From: JAGNLV01 sp964612145
Lineage (GTDB): Bacteria; Zixibacteria; MSB-5A5; GN15; FEB-12
Length of the DNA: 64,000 nt
Direction: 5' to 3'
Assembly: GCA_964612145.1 (NCBI GenBank)
Contig: CAZTBP010000004.1
Coordinates: forward strand, 133,579-197,578
Shown here: positions 8,981-18,059 of the stretch, one piece after another
How the letters are laid out: each line of letters opens with the position of its first letter
How positions within the stretch are numbered: position 1 is the first letter of the stretch
Program-made: the position numbers and the translations under genes
The notes under the pieces: generated by a model
Databases searched by the model: none
What the model was told of the DNA's origin: nothing
What the model saw: the letters and a program-made list of their open reading frames with translations, nothing else

Positions 8981-9739
8981 ATGAAGTCACGTAACGTAAG
9001 ATTCAAGGGGAGCTTGTCCGAGCAGTTGGCCGCAAAAGTGGATTTGCCGGATGACGAGCAGCCACGAGCCTTTGCGCTGTTCGCTCACTGTTTTACCTGT
9101 TCCAAGGACTTCAAGGCAGTGGTCAACATTGCCAAAGCGCTCACGGCAGACGGAATTGCAGTGATGCGGTTTGACTTTACAGGACTGGGGCAAAGCGAAG
9201 GGGAATTCGAGCATACCAATTTCTCGTCCAACGTGGACGACCTTTTGACGGCGGTTCGCTATATGGAAGATAATCTTAAGCCGCCGAAGATCCTGATCGG
9301 TCATTCACTGGGCGGCGCGGCGGTAATTCAAGCTGCGGATGATGTCAAATCGTGCGGTGCGGTTGTGGTTATCGGATCACCCTATGATCCGGCGCATGTA
9401 AAACAGATTTTTCAGGACCGCCAGGACGAGATTGATGAAAAGGGTGAAGCCGAAGTCATGATTGCCGGGCGCAGTTTTACGATCACACGTCAATTCGTAG
9501 AGGATCTTAAAGACGAGGGACTCAAGCCGCATCTGCAGCGCCTTCGGCGGCCGCTTTTGATCTTTCACTCACCGATTGACAACGTGGTCGGGATTGATAA
9601 TGCGGCGAAAATATTCTCAGCGGCGAAACATCCGAAGAGTTTTATTTCGCTGGACGAGGCCGATCATGTCCTGTCGGACGAAAAGGATTCCCAATATGTG
9701 GGAGCGATGACGGCCGAGTGGGTCACTCGGTACTGGTGA
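8981..9739 (+). CDS. Alpha/beta hydrolase of the OsmC-associated type
   Basis: A 252-residue cytoplasmic serine hydrolase. The nucleophile is Ser109 in GHSLGG; Asp200 (HSPIDNVVG) and His229 (DEADHVLS) complete the triad. The N-terminal AHCFTCSKDFKA segment is typical of the hydrolase half of bifunctional hydrolase-OsmC fusion proteins. Here the reading frame stops where the OsmC half would begin, and a stand-alone OsmC gene lies 15 kb away at 24629. The substrate is unknown. It is a single-gene unit with a terminator directly behind it. Confidence 0.85.
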   Translation: MKSRNVRFKGSLSEQLAAKVDLPDDEQPRAFALFAHCFTCSKDFKAVVNIAKALTADGIAVMRFDFTGLGQSEGEFEHTNFSSNVDDLLTAVRYMEDNLKPPKILIGHSLGGAAVIQAADDVKSCGAVVVIGSPYDPAHVKQIFQDRQDEIDEKGEAEVMIAGRSFTITRQFVEDLKDEGLKPHLQRLRRPLLIFHSPIDNVVGIDNAAKIFSAAKHPKSFISLDEADHVLSDEKDSQYVGAMTAEWVTRYW

Positions 9740-9744
9740 TAAAG

Positions 9745-9766
9745 CGGCGGGCCAGAGGTCCCGCCG
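9745..9766 (+). terminator. Bidirectional terminator between convergent genes
   Basis: A 7-bp GC stem (9745-9751 with 9760-9766, eight-base loop) is followed on the plus strand by ACAGATTTTG and on the minus strand by CTTTATC. It separates the hydrolase gene from the peroxiredoxin-like gene. Confidence 0.6.
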
Positions 9767-9800
9767 TACAGATTTTGTACTAATCCAATAAAAATGGGGA

Positions 9801-10568
9801 TCAGCTTCCCTGGAGCTTTTGGAGTTCCTCGACCAGTTCCTGTGGCTCGGCGCGTTTTTTGTAATCGGGGTCGAGGTAGGCATAGCGGATGGTACCGTCG
9901 GCGTCGATTATGTACGTGGCCGACAAGGGCAGTTCCCAAGCGTCTTCGCCGTTCCATTCGGCCAGATTGAGTCCACCTTCCAGGAAGAGGTTCTTGACTT
10001 CTTCGGGCAGGGTGTAGACGATGCCGAATTTGCGGGCGGCTTCATTACCGGGATCGGAGAGGACCACGAATTCGAGGCTGTCTTTTTGGGCAGTGGTCAA
10101 GGAGTTGTCCGGCAGTTCCGGGCTGATTGCGACTACCTGTCCGCCGGCGGCTTTGATGGCCGGGAGGGCGTCCTGCATGGCCTGTAGTTGAATGTTGCAG
10201 TAGGGGCACCAGCCGCCACGATACCAGATCAGAACCACCGGGCCGGCGGCGCGGAGTTCATCGAGCGATACGGTCTGGCCGTGGACATTGATCAGGTTGA
10301 AATTGGGCGCCTGCTCGCCAACCTGAGCGGCACTTTCCATGACGCCGGATTGGGCGACCAGTTCGACACCGCGGTTGAAGGCTTCGATTTTGTCGGCCGG
10401 GGCATTTTCAGTAAAGGCGGCCTTTTTTGCGTCGAGCTTTTCCTGAAGCGAGGGAAGGCTGGCCTGTTTTTTGGTGGTTTCGCGGGTGGCGTCGTTGTCG
10501 CCGGAACATCCGGCCACGATGAATGTGCCGGCCAGAAACAGGGGCGCGATAAGGCGTGTATAGAGCAA
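9801..10568 (-). CDS. Peroxiredoxin-like (AhpC/TSA) lipoprotein
   Basis: A probable envelope-anchored peroxidase or thiol oxidoreductase. TTG at 10568 is the preferred start because AAGGAGG lies four bases before it; the product is then 255 residues and opens with a lipoprotein signal, cleaved before Cys21 (IVAGC). Upstream ATG at 10616 would bury that signal. A short helical segment precedes the AhpC/TSA domain, which starts near residue 84 (VGEQAPNFNLINVHG). The active site WCPYC gives Cys121 and Cys124, a thioredoxin-like CxxC rather than a single peroxidatic cysteine. It lies next to msrB, which supports a role in oxidative damage control outside the cytoplasm. Confidence 0.85.
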   Translation of the reverse strand: MLYTRLIAPLFLAGTFIVAGCSGDNDATRETTKKQASLPSLQEKLDAKKAAFTENAPADKIEAFNRGVELVAQSGVMESAAQVGEQAPNFNLINVHGQTVSLDELRAAGPVVLIWYRGGWCPYCNIQLQAMQDALPAIKAAGGQVVAISPELPDNSLTTAQKDSLEFVVLSDPGNEAARKFGIVYTLPEEVKNLFLEGGLNLAEWNGEDAWELPLSATYIIDADGTIRYAYLDPDYKKRAEPQELVEELQKLQGS

Positions 10569-10623
10569 GGTACCTCCTTGTGGTGAACGGGTCTTGGCTT
10601 TTGTCCGGTGAGTCAAAATACAA

Positions 10624-10657
10624 ACCGGCAGACTGAAAGCTTTGTTCGCCTGCCGGT
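10624..10657 (-). terminator. Terminator of msrB
   Basis: An 8-bp inverted repeat (10624-10631 with 10650-10657, 18-base loop) is followed on the minus strand by TTGTATTTT. It lies between the msrB stop and the start of the peroxiredoxin-like gene, so the two genes may be only partly co-transcribed. Confidence 0.6.
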
Positions 10658-10687
10658 CTTGTCAATAGGTTCTAACTGTCACGGGCC

Positions 10688-11254
10688 TTATTGGGTTTCG
10701 TCCTTTTTTGTGCTGTCGTTCTTTTTTTCGAAATCCAGGGCTGCCGAATTGATGCAGTAGCGCTGACCGGTCGGCTGTGGGCCGTCGGGGAAGACGTGGC
10801 CAAGGTGGGAGTCACACGAGGCGCAGCGAATCTCGATCCGGGTCATACCGTATGTGGTATCCTCATGTTTGGTAATGGCGGTGTCGCTGACCGGCGCCCA
10901 GAAGCTCGGCCAGCCGGAGCCGGATTCGTATTTGGTGTCCGAGACAAACAATGGGTTGTCGCAGGCGACACAGCGGTAGACACCGTCCTCGTCGTGTTTA
11001 TAGTATTTTCCGGAGAAGGCCGGTTCGGTGCCGCATTCGCGGGTTACGCGATACTGCTCGGGCGTAAGCTTCTCGCGCCATTCTTCGTCGGATTTCACAA
11101 CTTTGCCTTTCACTTTATTGTCCTTGGCAGACGAGTCTGCTTTGTTCTCGGCATTCTTTCTTGGTTCGGCGATCGACTGGCTGCCCGAGAAGAAAATCAG
11201 GCTGCCTATCGCGATCAGCGCCAATCCGAGTACGGTGATAATCAGTTTGGTCAT
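10688..11254 (-). CDS. msrB: Membrane-anchored peptide methionine (R)-S-oxide reductase
   Basis: It reduces methionine-R-sulfoxide in proteins. The ATG at 11254 follows AAAGGAGG by four bases, giving 188 residues; the longer frame from 11329 has no such site. Residues 3-23 form an N-terminal anchor or signal, then a charged linker, then the MsrB domain from about 55. Zinc ligands are Cys95, Cys98, Cys144 and Cys147; the catalytic cysteine is Cys167 in RYCINSAAL; Cys74 may be the resolving one. The SGSGWPSFW motif is intact. The anchor suggests repair of envelope proteins, in line with the neighbouring peroxiredoxin-like lipoprotein. Confidence 0.95.
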   Translation of the reverse strand: MTKLIITVLGLALIAIGSLIFFSGSQSIAEPRKNAENKADSSAKDNKVKGKVVKSDEEWREKLTPEQYRVTRECGTEPAFSGKYYKHDEDGVYRCVACDNPLFVSDTKYESGSGWPSFWAPVSDTAITKHEDTTYGMTRIEIRCASCDSHLGHVFPDGPQPTGQRYCINSAALDFEKKNDSTKKDETQ

Positions 11255-11436
11255 AAGACCTCCTTTATCGCAGCGGCTAATAGTGCCGCTGCATATCTTT
11301 AAACACGATTTCATGGCCCCAGTTTCCACTTGTTTGGGAAGAATTGAGGCTAACTAACTGCGTTCTGCGGACGTATATTCTTTACGTAAGGCGTTGATAC
11401 CAAGGCAATTTACTTATATCGAAGGGAGCCTACCTG

Positions 11437-11928
11437 ATGGCCGTGCGCGACAATCTGTTGTATATGTTGAACGTAAACAAGGGTGCGCTGCAGAAGCTGC
11501 TGGATGATGTCACTGAAGAGGAGTCGATGGAGCGCGGGAAGGACGATATCCCGCATATTCGCTGGCAGACCGGTCATTTGGCCCACACCTGCGGCTGGGG
11601 CGCCGGTTTGCTCTCGAGCGAGCACGATTATCTTCAGAGCGACCAGTACAAGAAGTTGTTCGGCGGTGGGTCTGAAATCAGCGGAGACGCCGGGACTTAT
11701 CCCCCGTTTTCGCAGCTTCGCGACAAGTTGTACGAAGCGATTGACAAGTCGATTGCCGCCGCCGGCGAAATGACCGATGAGCAACTCGAGGCTGATGTGC
11801 CTGAGGGGCTCGGGCCGAAATCATCGATTATCAATGTCGCCCTGTTTCTTTGCATGCATGCATTTTATCACGCCGGTCAAATCACGCAGCTTCGGCGGGT
11901 GCTGGGCCGGGAGCGCCCGTTCGGTTAG
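11437..11928 (+). CDS. DinB/YfiT-fold metal-dependent protein
   Basis: A 163-residue cytoplasmic four-helix protein of the DinB superfamily. Histidines in HIRWQTGHLAHT and in the C-terminal HAFYHAGQITQLRRVLG are positioned as in family members that bind a divalent metal and act on low-molecular-weight thiols or as thiol transferases. The start follows AAGGGAG. The last four bases overlap the end of the convergent aldo/keto reductase gene. Its specific substrate is unknown. Confidence 0.85.
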   Translation: MAVRDNLLYMLNVNKGALQKLLDDVTEEESMERGKDDIPHIRWQTGHLAHTCGWGAGLLSSEHDYLQSDQYKKLFGGGSEISGDAGTYPPFSQLRDKLYEAIDKSIAAAGEMTDEQLEADVPEGLGPKSSIINVALFLCMHAFYHAGQITQLRRVLGRERPFG

Positions 11929-12983
11929 GACTTGTGCGGTCTCCACTGGGGGCGGTGACTGTCGATTTTGTCGTAGGAGTGGGCGTACACGAGGTCTCGG
12001 ATGTAGTCCTTTTGCAGGAACTCGTGCGGGAAGCCCAGTTCTATAGCGCTCACGTTATTGAGGCGTTTAAGGTGCTCCTCGGAGAGCGGATGCTCTGTTG
12101 ACTCCAGATTCTCGGTCAACTGCTTTTTGGTGCGGGTGCCAATGATCGGGATCATGATGCCCGGCTGCTGGCGCACCCAGTTGATGGCGACATGGGCCGG
12201 TGCGCAGCCGATTTCATCGGCGATTTTTACGACTTCCTCCGCGATAGCGAGGTTCTTTTGGGCCATACGCACGGAGTCGGTGTCTTCGGGGTAGCGATAG
12301 GTATCGTCCTTGCGGTCTTTGAGGTATTTGCCGGTAAGCACCCCGCCGCCGAGCGCAGCCCAGGGAGTTACGGCAAGGTCCAGGGCACGGGCCATTGGGA
12401 GCAGATCTCGTTCGACAGTTCTTTCAATCAGGCTGTACTCAACCTGGAGGGCGACAAACGGGCTCCAGCCGCGCAGTTCGGCGAGCGTGTTGGCCCGCGA
12501 GACAACCCACGCAGGGGTATCGGAAACACCTACATAGAGTACTTTTCCGGCCCGAACCATATCGTCGAGGGCGCGCATGATTTCCTCGATCGGGGTCAGA
12601 TAGTCCCAAGCGTGCAGCCAGTACAAATCGATGTAGTCGGTTTTGAGTCGGCGCAGGCTGGCCTCGAGGGACTGCATCATGTTCTTGCGGTGGTTGCCGG
12701 AAGAGTTTGGGTCTCCTTTGCGCATGAACAGGCTGTACTTGGTAGCGAGGACGACCTGTTCGCGTACGCCGCCGAGGAAGTCGCCGATGATGGTCTCACT
12801 GGTGCCTTCGGTATAGCGGTTGGCGGTGTCTATGAAGTTGCCACCGGCGTCGAGAAATGCCTCGAACATGGCTTTGGATTCGTCCTTGTCGGCACCCCAG
12901 CCCCATTCTTCGCCGAAGGTCATCGTCCCCAGGCAGATTTCCGAAACTCGAAGGCCGGTGTGGCCGAGCAGCTTATAGCGCAT
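11925..12983 (-). CDS. Aldo/keto reductase
   Basis: An NADPH-dependent carbonyl reductase of 352 residues, typical of the YajO/Tas-like branch. The catalytic tetrad is intact: Asp52 and Tyr57 in FIDTANRYTEG, Lys82 in LATKYS and His124 in YWLHAWDY. The C-terminal IPIIGTRTKKQLTENL segment is the NADP-binding signature. The ATG follows AAGGAGCG. Detoxification of reactive aldehydes is a plausible role given the neighbours, but the substrate cannot be read from sequence. Confidence 0.93.
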   Translation of the reverse strand: MRYKLLGHTGLRVSEICLGTMTFGEEWGWGADKDESKAMFEAFLDAGGNFIDTANRYTEGTSETIIGDFLGGVREQVVLATKYSLFMRKGDPNSSGNHRKNMMQSLEASLRRLKTDYIDLYWLHAWDYLTPIEEIMRALDDMVRAGKVLYVGVSDTPAWVVSRANTLAELRGWSPFVALQVEYSLIERTVERDLLPMARALDLAVTPWAALGGGVLTGKYLKDRKDDTYRYPEDTDSVRMAQKNLAIAEEVVKIADEIGCAPAHVAINWVRQQPGIMIPIIGTRTKKQLTENLESTEHPLSEEHLKRLNNVSAIELGFPHEFLQKDYIRDLVYAHSYDKIDSHRPQWRPHKS

Positions 12984-13195
12984 GGTTCGCTCCTTTCATC
13001 GTGATAAGCGGTCGTTGCTGTGCACAAGATATGAGTCGGGAGGTCCATTGTCAGCAATTTCCGTCATGAATATGCAAGGACCTTCACTGACAGCGTGATC
13101 GTGCACTGCCGGGGTCCGTGTTAAATTCCTGCACATGGAGGGCTAAAGTCAAGGAGGTCAGGCTGTTTCGGGGCAACGTCGACATTTGATCGAGT

Positions 13196-13213
13196 TTGGC
13201 ATTAGCGTTGCAT
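13196..13213 (+). promoter_or_regulatory. Sigma-54 promoter of the PilX-like gene
   Basis: TTGGCATTAGCGTTGCAT places GG (13198-13199) and GC (13210-13211) exactly 10 bases apart, with TTGGCA at -24 and TTGCA at -12, a near-perfect match. Transcription should start near 13223, about 44 nt before the ATG. Type IV pilin genes are often sigma-54 dependent. The activator is not identifiable from position alone. Confidence 0.85.
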
Positions 13214-13266
13214 TATGGGTCTGTGCAGGTTGACAGATCAGAAAAATCGATCCCAGGAGACATGAG

Positions 13267-14442
13267 ATGACCAAACGTTTACTTCACAATGAAAATGGCA
13301 GCGCGTTGTTTATCGCTTTGATTTTGACGGCGCTTCTTTCGCTGGTGGGAATCATGGCGATGGACAATTCGCAGGGCGAAGTTGATCTTTCCTTTAATAA
13401 GATCGGCCAGGACAAGTCGTTTTACGTGGCCGAGGCTGGTCTCGAGCACGCTCAGGCAATGATTAACAGCAACCTGAGCTGGAACGCCGGCTTTGCGGCC
13501 GTTGCGTTTGGTGACGGAGAGTATTCAGTTACCGTGACAGACAGCAATTCCAACCCGGCACTGGCCGATAGTATTCTTTTAGTGTCCAGCGGTATGATCG
13601 ATGGTGCCCGGGCGACGGTCGAGGCGATGGTTATTCCGGAACCATTCCACCCGTTTGAGTTTGGTTTGTTCGCCAACGAGTCGGTCACGATTGAGAACTC
13701 GGTGAGTACGGACTCATGGAATGCCGACTCGGGTAACTACAGCTCGACGGTGGAAGGAGCGTATGGTTCGGTTGGTTCCAACGGCACGATCACGATGGAA
13801 AACAATCCGACTATAGGCGGTAATGTCTTCACGGCGCAGCCGGGTGGTATCAATATCAGCGGCAACGGCCAGGTGCTGGGCGATACGTCGTCGACGGCTC
13901 CGGTACTCGACTTCTCCAACCTCATTAACGCTGAACTGATAAACTGGGCCGAAAGCAACAACCAGGCACCTTTGGGCATGTCCGGTACGTTCACCTACAA
14001 TGGCGCCTCGCGAGATCTATATATCGCCGGCAGTGACAAGATAGTTCTCGATGACGGTGTGTATGTCTTTGACGATATCACGCTTGAGCAGTCGGCTTTG
14101 CTGGAGGTAGCTCCGGGTACTGAGGTAACGCTGCTGGTGACGGGTGACATAGATTTGAGAAACAAGGCAATGGTCAATTCGGGCGGCAAGCCGGCCAATT
14201 TTAGGGTCTACCAGACGGGTTCGGCCTTTTCGATGGGTCAGAGTTCCGAATTTACGGGTGCAGTGATTGCTCCGAATGTAGACTTCTCGCTTCTCCAGTA
14301 TGCCGATTTTTACGGTTCGCTGATGGCTAACCGGATCAACCTGGCGAACAATCCGGAGTTCCACTACGACCGGTCTTTGGGGAACATTGTGATGGGAACA
14401 ACCGGTCGGATGATCCGGGTGGCCTGGCGCGAGGTCAGCTAA
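13267..14442 (+). CDS. PilX-like type IV pilus-associated protein with C-terminal DUF7305-like region
   Basis: A 391-residue protein whose N-terminus (NENGSALFIALILTALLSLVGIMAM, residues 8-32) is the hydrophobic helix of PilX-type minor pilins, followed by the FYVAEAGLEHA motif. The remainder is a beta-rich region with repeated INAELINWAES, IVLDDGVYVFDDITL and VTLLVTGDIDL segments resembling the DUF7305/polymer-forming type of extension. AGGAG lies seven bases before the ATG. No other pilus genes are near, so it is an orphan accessory pilin, perhaps surface exposed. The sigma-54 promoter upstream supports a pilus link. Confidence 0.75.
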   Translation: MTKRLLHNENGSALFIALILTALLSLVGIMAMDNSQGEVDLSFNKIGQDKSFYVAEAGLEHAQAMINSNLSWNAGFAAVAFGDGEYSVTVTDSNSNPALADSILLVSSGMIDGARATVEAMVIPEPFHPFEFGLFANESVTIENSVSTDSWNADSGNYSSTVEGAYGSVGSNGTITMENNPTIGGNVFTAQPGGINISGNGQVLGDTSSTAPVLDFSNLINAELINWAESNNQAPLGMSGTFTYNGASRDLYIAGSDKIVLDDGVYVFDDITLEQSALLEVAPGTEVTLLVTGDIDLRNKAMVNSGGKPANFRVYQTGSAFSMGQSSEFTGAVIAPNVDFSLLQYADFYGSLMANRINLANNPEFHYDRSLGNIVMGTTGRMIRVAWREVS

Positions 14443-14508
14443 AGATACTTCCTTGCCATACTCCTTTTGAAGTAAGCGCTTCTCTGATCGACCAACCATG
14501 CCAAAGGT

Positions 14509-14540
14509 CGGGCAGCCTCCCTGCCCGGTCTTCTTCTTTT
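14509..14540 (+). terminator. Terminator of the PilX-like gene
   Basis: A 7-bp GC stem (14509-14515 with 14521-14527, five-base loop) is followed by the pyrimidine tract TCTTCTTCTTTT. It lies between convergent genes. Confidence 0.75.
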
Positions 14541-14550
14541 GTCTGGAAAC

Positions 14551-17547
14551 CTATGATGAAAGGCGAGAAAGTCGGTCGGCGGCATCATTGAGGAACATGA
14601 CATCGGAGTCGGCGTCTTTCCAGAATCGGAGGAATTCCCTGTAGTATTTAATAGCTTTTTTCCTTTCACCCAGTCCTTCGAAGGAGCGTGCCAGGACGTA
14701 ATGGAGCATTACATGAGAGAATGCCCGGAAGTCACCAATTCCCATCAGGTGGTTGATCGTATGTTCTGCGAGCTGTCGAGATTTTTCATATTCGCCGTTG
14801 GCGATATAGGTCCAAGCGAGGAACATTTGCAGGGAATTACTTTGAGAATTCCAGAGCTCCATTGCTTTCTTGATATTCTCAGTAGCGGAAGCCGGTTTGT
14901 TGTCATGCAGATCGACGATGCCGGTTCTGAAGTAGTAGTCAGCCCGGTATTGCCTGGGCCAGGCCTCGACGGCCGAGTCCGGAAACCGGGAGAGAATCTC
15001 GCGGGCTTCGGGCATACGGCCGCCGGCAGCGAGGAGGTGGGCTTTCTGTGTCTCCTCGTGAATCGGAGCACTCGGCTTGGTGACTGAGTACGACAAGTCG
15101 AGGCTGTGCAGGGTTTCAAGACCGCCTTCGATATCTCCTATGATAGTCTGGAAAGCGAGTTTGCGTTCTCGAGAGGATTCAAACAGGTGTGAGTTCAAAT
15201 CACCGCGTTCGGAAGCCATCTTTACAGCCCGGTCGAGATGATCGATGGCATCCCTGAACCTGCCTTCATAGGAGGCTAATTCAGCTTTTGCGAACTCGGC
15301 ATCGAGGAGCAAGGCTTCACCCTGCACGGTATCGGTCACCATCTTTATGAGAGCACGGGCTGAGTCGGGACGGTCGGCGAAGAGAAAGCAGTGGAACAAG
15401 TTTCGCAGGGCCACTGTGAAGCGGGGCGCCTTTTCAATTGCCGTCCTGTAGGCCTCAATTGCTTCATCTATTCGTCCGGCATGCGCGAGGAATTCTCCCT
15501 TAGAATCATACGGGTTCGGCTCATCCGGAGCCAGGGTGATATAGCGTTCGATTGCGTCCAATGCCTGATCGATCTGCCCGAGGTCCCGGTACGTGTAAGC
15601 AAGGTTGTTGTAGGCGTTCTTATCCAGCGGGTCCAGGTCGATGACTTTATTCCAGTATTGGAGCGCGGTCGAGGGGTCACTCTTGTGAGCCAGGTACCGT
15701 CGGGCGAGCATGGCATAGACTTCTTTTTCATCCGGATATTTATCGATAATCTGCTCAAGCGTTCGTATTGAGCGATCGATCTGGTTGTCAGCCAGATATG
15801 AGGCGGCCATGATGTAGAGTCGTTGAAGCGGGGTGGTGTGCTCTGATTTTTTTACCGCCATCTCCAGGAACCACTTTGACTGGGGCGATCCGAAGTCTGC
15901 CCGAGCTGCTTCGTAGTAGGCCATGGCGAAATTTGAGTCGAGTTCGATTGCTTTCAGGAATCGCTTATGTCCCATTTCGGCGAAGAACTGTCGACGCAGT
16001 TCAATGCCTTCGAGGTAGAGACGGTAGGCTTCTTCGGAGTCGGTCATAACATCGGCCAGAGATTCGCGGTCCTGCTGGTCACTTTCGGGTGCCAGTGCGA
16101 GATCCTCCCTCAATGCAACAGACAGGCGGTTGATCTGCTCGAAGATGGGCTGGCCGGGGCTGCCAACCACGCGCTGGGAGGCTTCAATCTGGCCCGAGTT
16201 AACATCGACGACCTGGGCAGTGATTACAACGGTCGGTTTGGTCTGGAGAATCGTGCCGGTTAACATCCACCGGGCATGGGCGCGCTGGGCGACCTGGGTC
16301 GCTGTCTGACGGTCGATTGAGCGGGCGTCCTCCTTGCCAAGTTGGGCGAGAAGGTCATAAAGGCGCTGGCTCGACAGTACAACGAGGCCGTCGGATTCGG
16401 ACAGGTCGGTGATAAGCAGGTTGGTGACGATTTCACCGAGGCGCTGGGAGTCCTCGGGGTCGGCGAGGTTGTCGAAATACATGACGGCCAGGCGGGCCTC
16501 ACCGGCAATGACTTCCTCGTCCGCAGAGAATTCGAGTTTCCACGGCTTCAGGGTGAGTGCGAGCGCGACAATCACGATCAAAGCAAGGCCGGAAAAGGCG
16601 AGGCGACGGTTGCGACTGCCGGTGGTTGAGACGGTTCGCACGTTCCGGCGGGACGGTGAGGATGGAGTGCCGGAGTTCAGCAGGCGTTTTTCGCGGGTCA
16701 GGTCTGCCAGAAGGTCACCGGCGGTTTGGTAGCGTATTTGCGGGTCTTTCTCGGTTAGTTTATCGACGATCATCTGGAGGCCATCGGGGACGTTTGTTTT
16801 GAAGCGGGCGAGCGGTTCGGCCTGGTCGTGGACGATGGCATTCATCGTGGCGGTTTCAGTTTCGCGGCGGAAGGGGGTTCGTCCGGTGACCAACTCGTAC
16901 AGGACGACACCAAGGGAAAACAGGTCGGAGCGTTGATCGACGGGCTTGCCTTCGGCCTGCTCGGGCGACATATAGGCAACGGTGCCGAGGGTGGAACCGG
17001 CCCTGGTGATCCGCTGGTCCCCTTTGATGGTGGCGAGGCCGAAGTCGAGGATCTTGGCGGTGCCGTCGGAGTCAATCACGATGTTGTCGGTTTTGATGTC
17101 GCGATGGACGATGCCCTGATTGTGGGCTTTTTGCAGCCCCTGACAGATTTGAATAGCGGTATCGATAACCCAGTTGATGGGCTGCGGCATTTCGTGGGCG
17201 TAGTAGTACAGCGACTGGCCGTCGATATGCTCCATGGCAAAAAAGGGCCGTCCCTGGTATTCCGAGACCTCGTAGATGTGGACGATATTGGGGTGGTTAA
17301 GAGCGGCGGCGGCCCGGGCCTCACGGACGAAGCGGGCGCGGTAGTCCTGGTTGTCGTTTTGCCGGGCGGGAAGGAATTTGAGCGCTACCCGCCGGTTGAG
17401 GGTTGTATCTTCGGCGAGATATACCTCACCCATTCCCCCGGCACCGATTTTCTCTACGATACGATACTGCTGGACCTCGGTACCGGCGGTGAGAATCGTA
17501 AAAGTGCGGGTACGGTCGTCGTCGTTTTTCCTATTTCTGTCGTCCAC
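14551..17547 (-). CDS. Membrane Ser/Thr protein kinase with FlgO-like and TPR regions
   Basis: A Hanks-type kinase of 998 residues that should phosphorylate Ser/Thr in the cytoplasm and sense or assemble partners outside. The kinase domain spans about 28-290: glycine loop IGAGGMGEVY (34-43), Lys57, HRD (148-150), Asn155, DFG (168-170) and SPEQ (194-197), all intact. After a Ser-rich linker a single membrane helix lies near 315-335. Next is a domain beginning ARLAVMYFDNLADPEDS that resembles the FlgO/TolB-N type region found in such kinases. TPR repeats fill about 500-998. Kinase-TPR proteins of this plan are common in Acidobacteria and FCB phyla. It is a monocistronic gene, divergent from 17731. 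Confidence 0.93.
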   Translation of the reverse strand: MDDRNRKNDDDRTRTFTILTAGTEVQQYRIVEKIGAGGMGEVYLAEDTTLNRRVALKFLPARQNDNQDYRARFVREARAAAALNHPNIVHIYEVSEYQGRPFFAMEHIDGQSLYYYAHEMPQPINWVIDTAIQICQGLQKAHNQGIVHRDIKTDNIVIDSDGTAKILDFGLATIKGDQRITRAGSTLGTVAYMSPEQAEGKPVDQRSDLFSLGVVLYELVTGRTPFRRETETATMNAIVHDQAEPLARFKTNVPDGLQMIVDKLTEKDPQIRYQTAGDLLADLTREKRLLNSGTPSSPSRRNVRTVSTTGSRNRRLAFSGLALIVIVALALTLKPWKLEFSADEEVIAGEARLAVMYFDNLADPEDSQRLGEIVTNLLITDLSESDGLVVLSSQRLYDLLAQLGKEDARSIDRQTATQVAQRAHARWMLTGTILQTKPTVVITAQVVDVNSGQIEASQRVVGSPGQPIFEQINRLSVALREDLALAPESDQQDRESLADVMTDSEEAYRLYLEGIELRRQFFAEMGHKRFLKAIELDSNFAMAYYEAARADFGSPQSKWFLEMAVKKSEHTTPLQRLYIMAASYLADNQIDRSIRTLEQIIDKYPDEKEVYAMLARRYLAHKSDPSTALQYWNKVIDLDPLDKNAYNNLAYTYRDLGQIDQALDAIERYITLAPDEPNPYDSKGEFLAHAGRIDEAIEAYRTAIEKAPRFTVALRNLFHCFLFADRPDSARALIKMVTDTVQGEALLLDAEFAKAELASYEGRFRDAIDHLDRAVKMASERGDLNSHLFESSRERKLAFQTIIGDIEGGLETLHSLDLSYSVTKPSAPIHEETQKAHLLAAGGRMPEAREILSRFPDSAVEAWPRQYRADYYFRTGIVDLHDNKPASATENIKKAMELWNSQSNSLQMFLAWTYIANGEYEKSRQLAEHTINHLMGIGDFRAFSHVMLHYVLARSFEGLGERKKAIKYYREFLRFWKDADSDVMFLNDAADRLSRLSS

Positions 17548-17627
17548 GAGTTTTTATATCTGCAGAGAGTCAGCCGGCGCAACTTCTCAGACATGGTAGG
17601 GTGATATTTTTCAAACCGCAATAGTTA

Positions 17628-17645
17628 ACAGCCGGCTCCGGCTGT
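17628..17645. promoter_or_regulatory. Palindrome between divergent genes, possible operator
   Basis: ACAGCCGG and CCGGCTGT form an 8-bp inverted repeat around two bases. It lies 80 bases upstream of the kinase start and 85 bases upstream of the gene at 17731. An operator is possible; no T-tract supports a terminator. Confidence 0.35.
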
Positions 17646-17730
17646 GCTGACCACTTGACCAGGGAAGTTCGAAGATGCATATTGTCTACGATCAAACTTT
17701 ATGCTCCGGCTATCGTTATCATATACGACC

Positions 17731-18021
17731 ATGACGCTGCAAGATTTTACCGACAGTTTAGAAAATGAGAGTCCGCCGGCGGGGCTCAGCCCGGCGTTGA
17801 CGGCGTTGTGGATCGACGGTCGCGGCGACTGGGACAAAGCGCACCGGACAGTCCAGAATGAGACCAGCCGGGAGGCATCGTGGGTACACGCGTATCTTCA
17901 TCGAAAGGAAGGGGATGACGCCAATGCGGGATACTGGTATTCGCGGGCGGCCAAGGGGCCGTTTTTCGGTTCGCTGGATGACGAATGGCGGGAGATTGTT
18001 ACTGATTTACTGAATCGGTAG
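17731..18021 (+). CDS. Conserved hypothetical protein, TPR-like
   Basis: A 96-residue protein of unknown function. The pattern SPALTALWIDGRGDWDKAHRTVQ followed by ASWVHAYLHRKEGDDANAGYWYSRAA occurs in a widespread small conserved family, and the two helical hairpins resemble a TPR or Sel1 pair. The internal ATG at 17731 is chosen because homologous small proteins start with a short acidic N-terminus; no good Shine-Dalgarno is present. It precedes the LAL regulator gene by 38 bases, so the two may be co-transcribed. Confidence 0.65.
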   Translation: MTLQDFTDSLENESPPAGLSPALTALWIDGRGDWDKAHRTVQNETSREASWVHAYLHRKEGDDANAGYWYSRAAKGPFFGSLDDEWREIVTDLLNR

Positions 18022-18059
18022 TCGCGTGTTTTGGATATCGGGATTCAAATTTTAATGAT

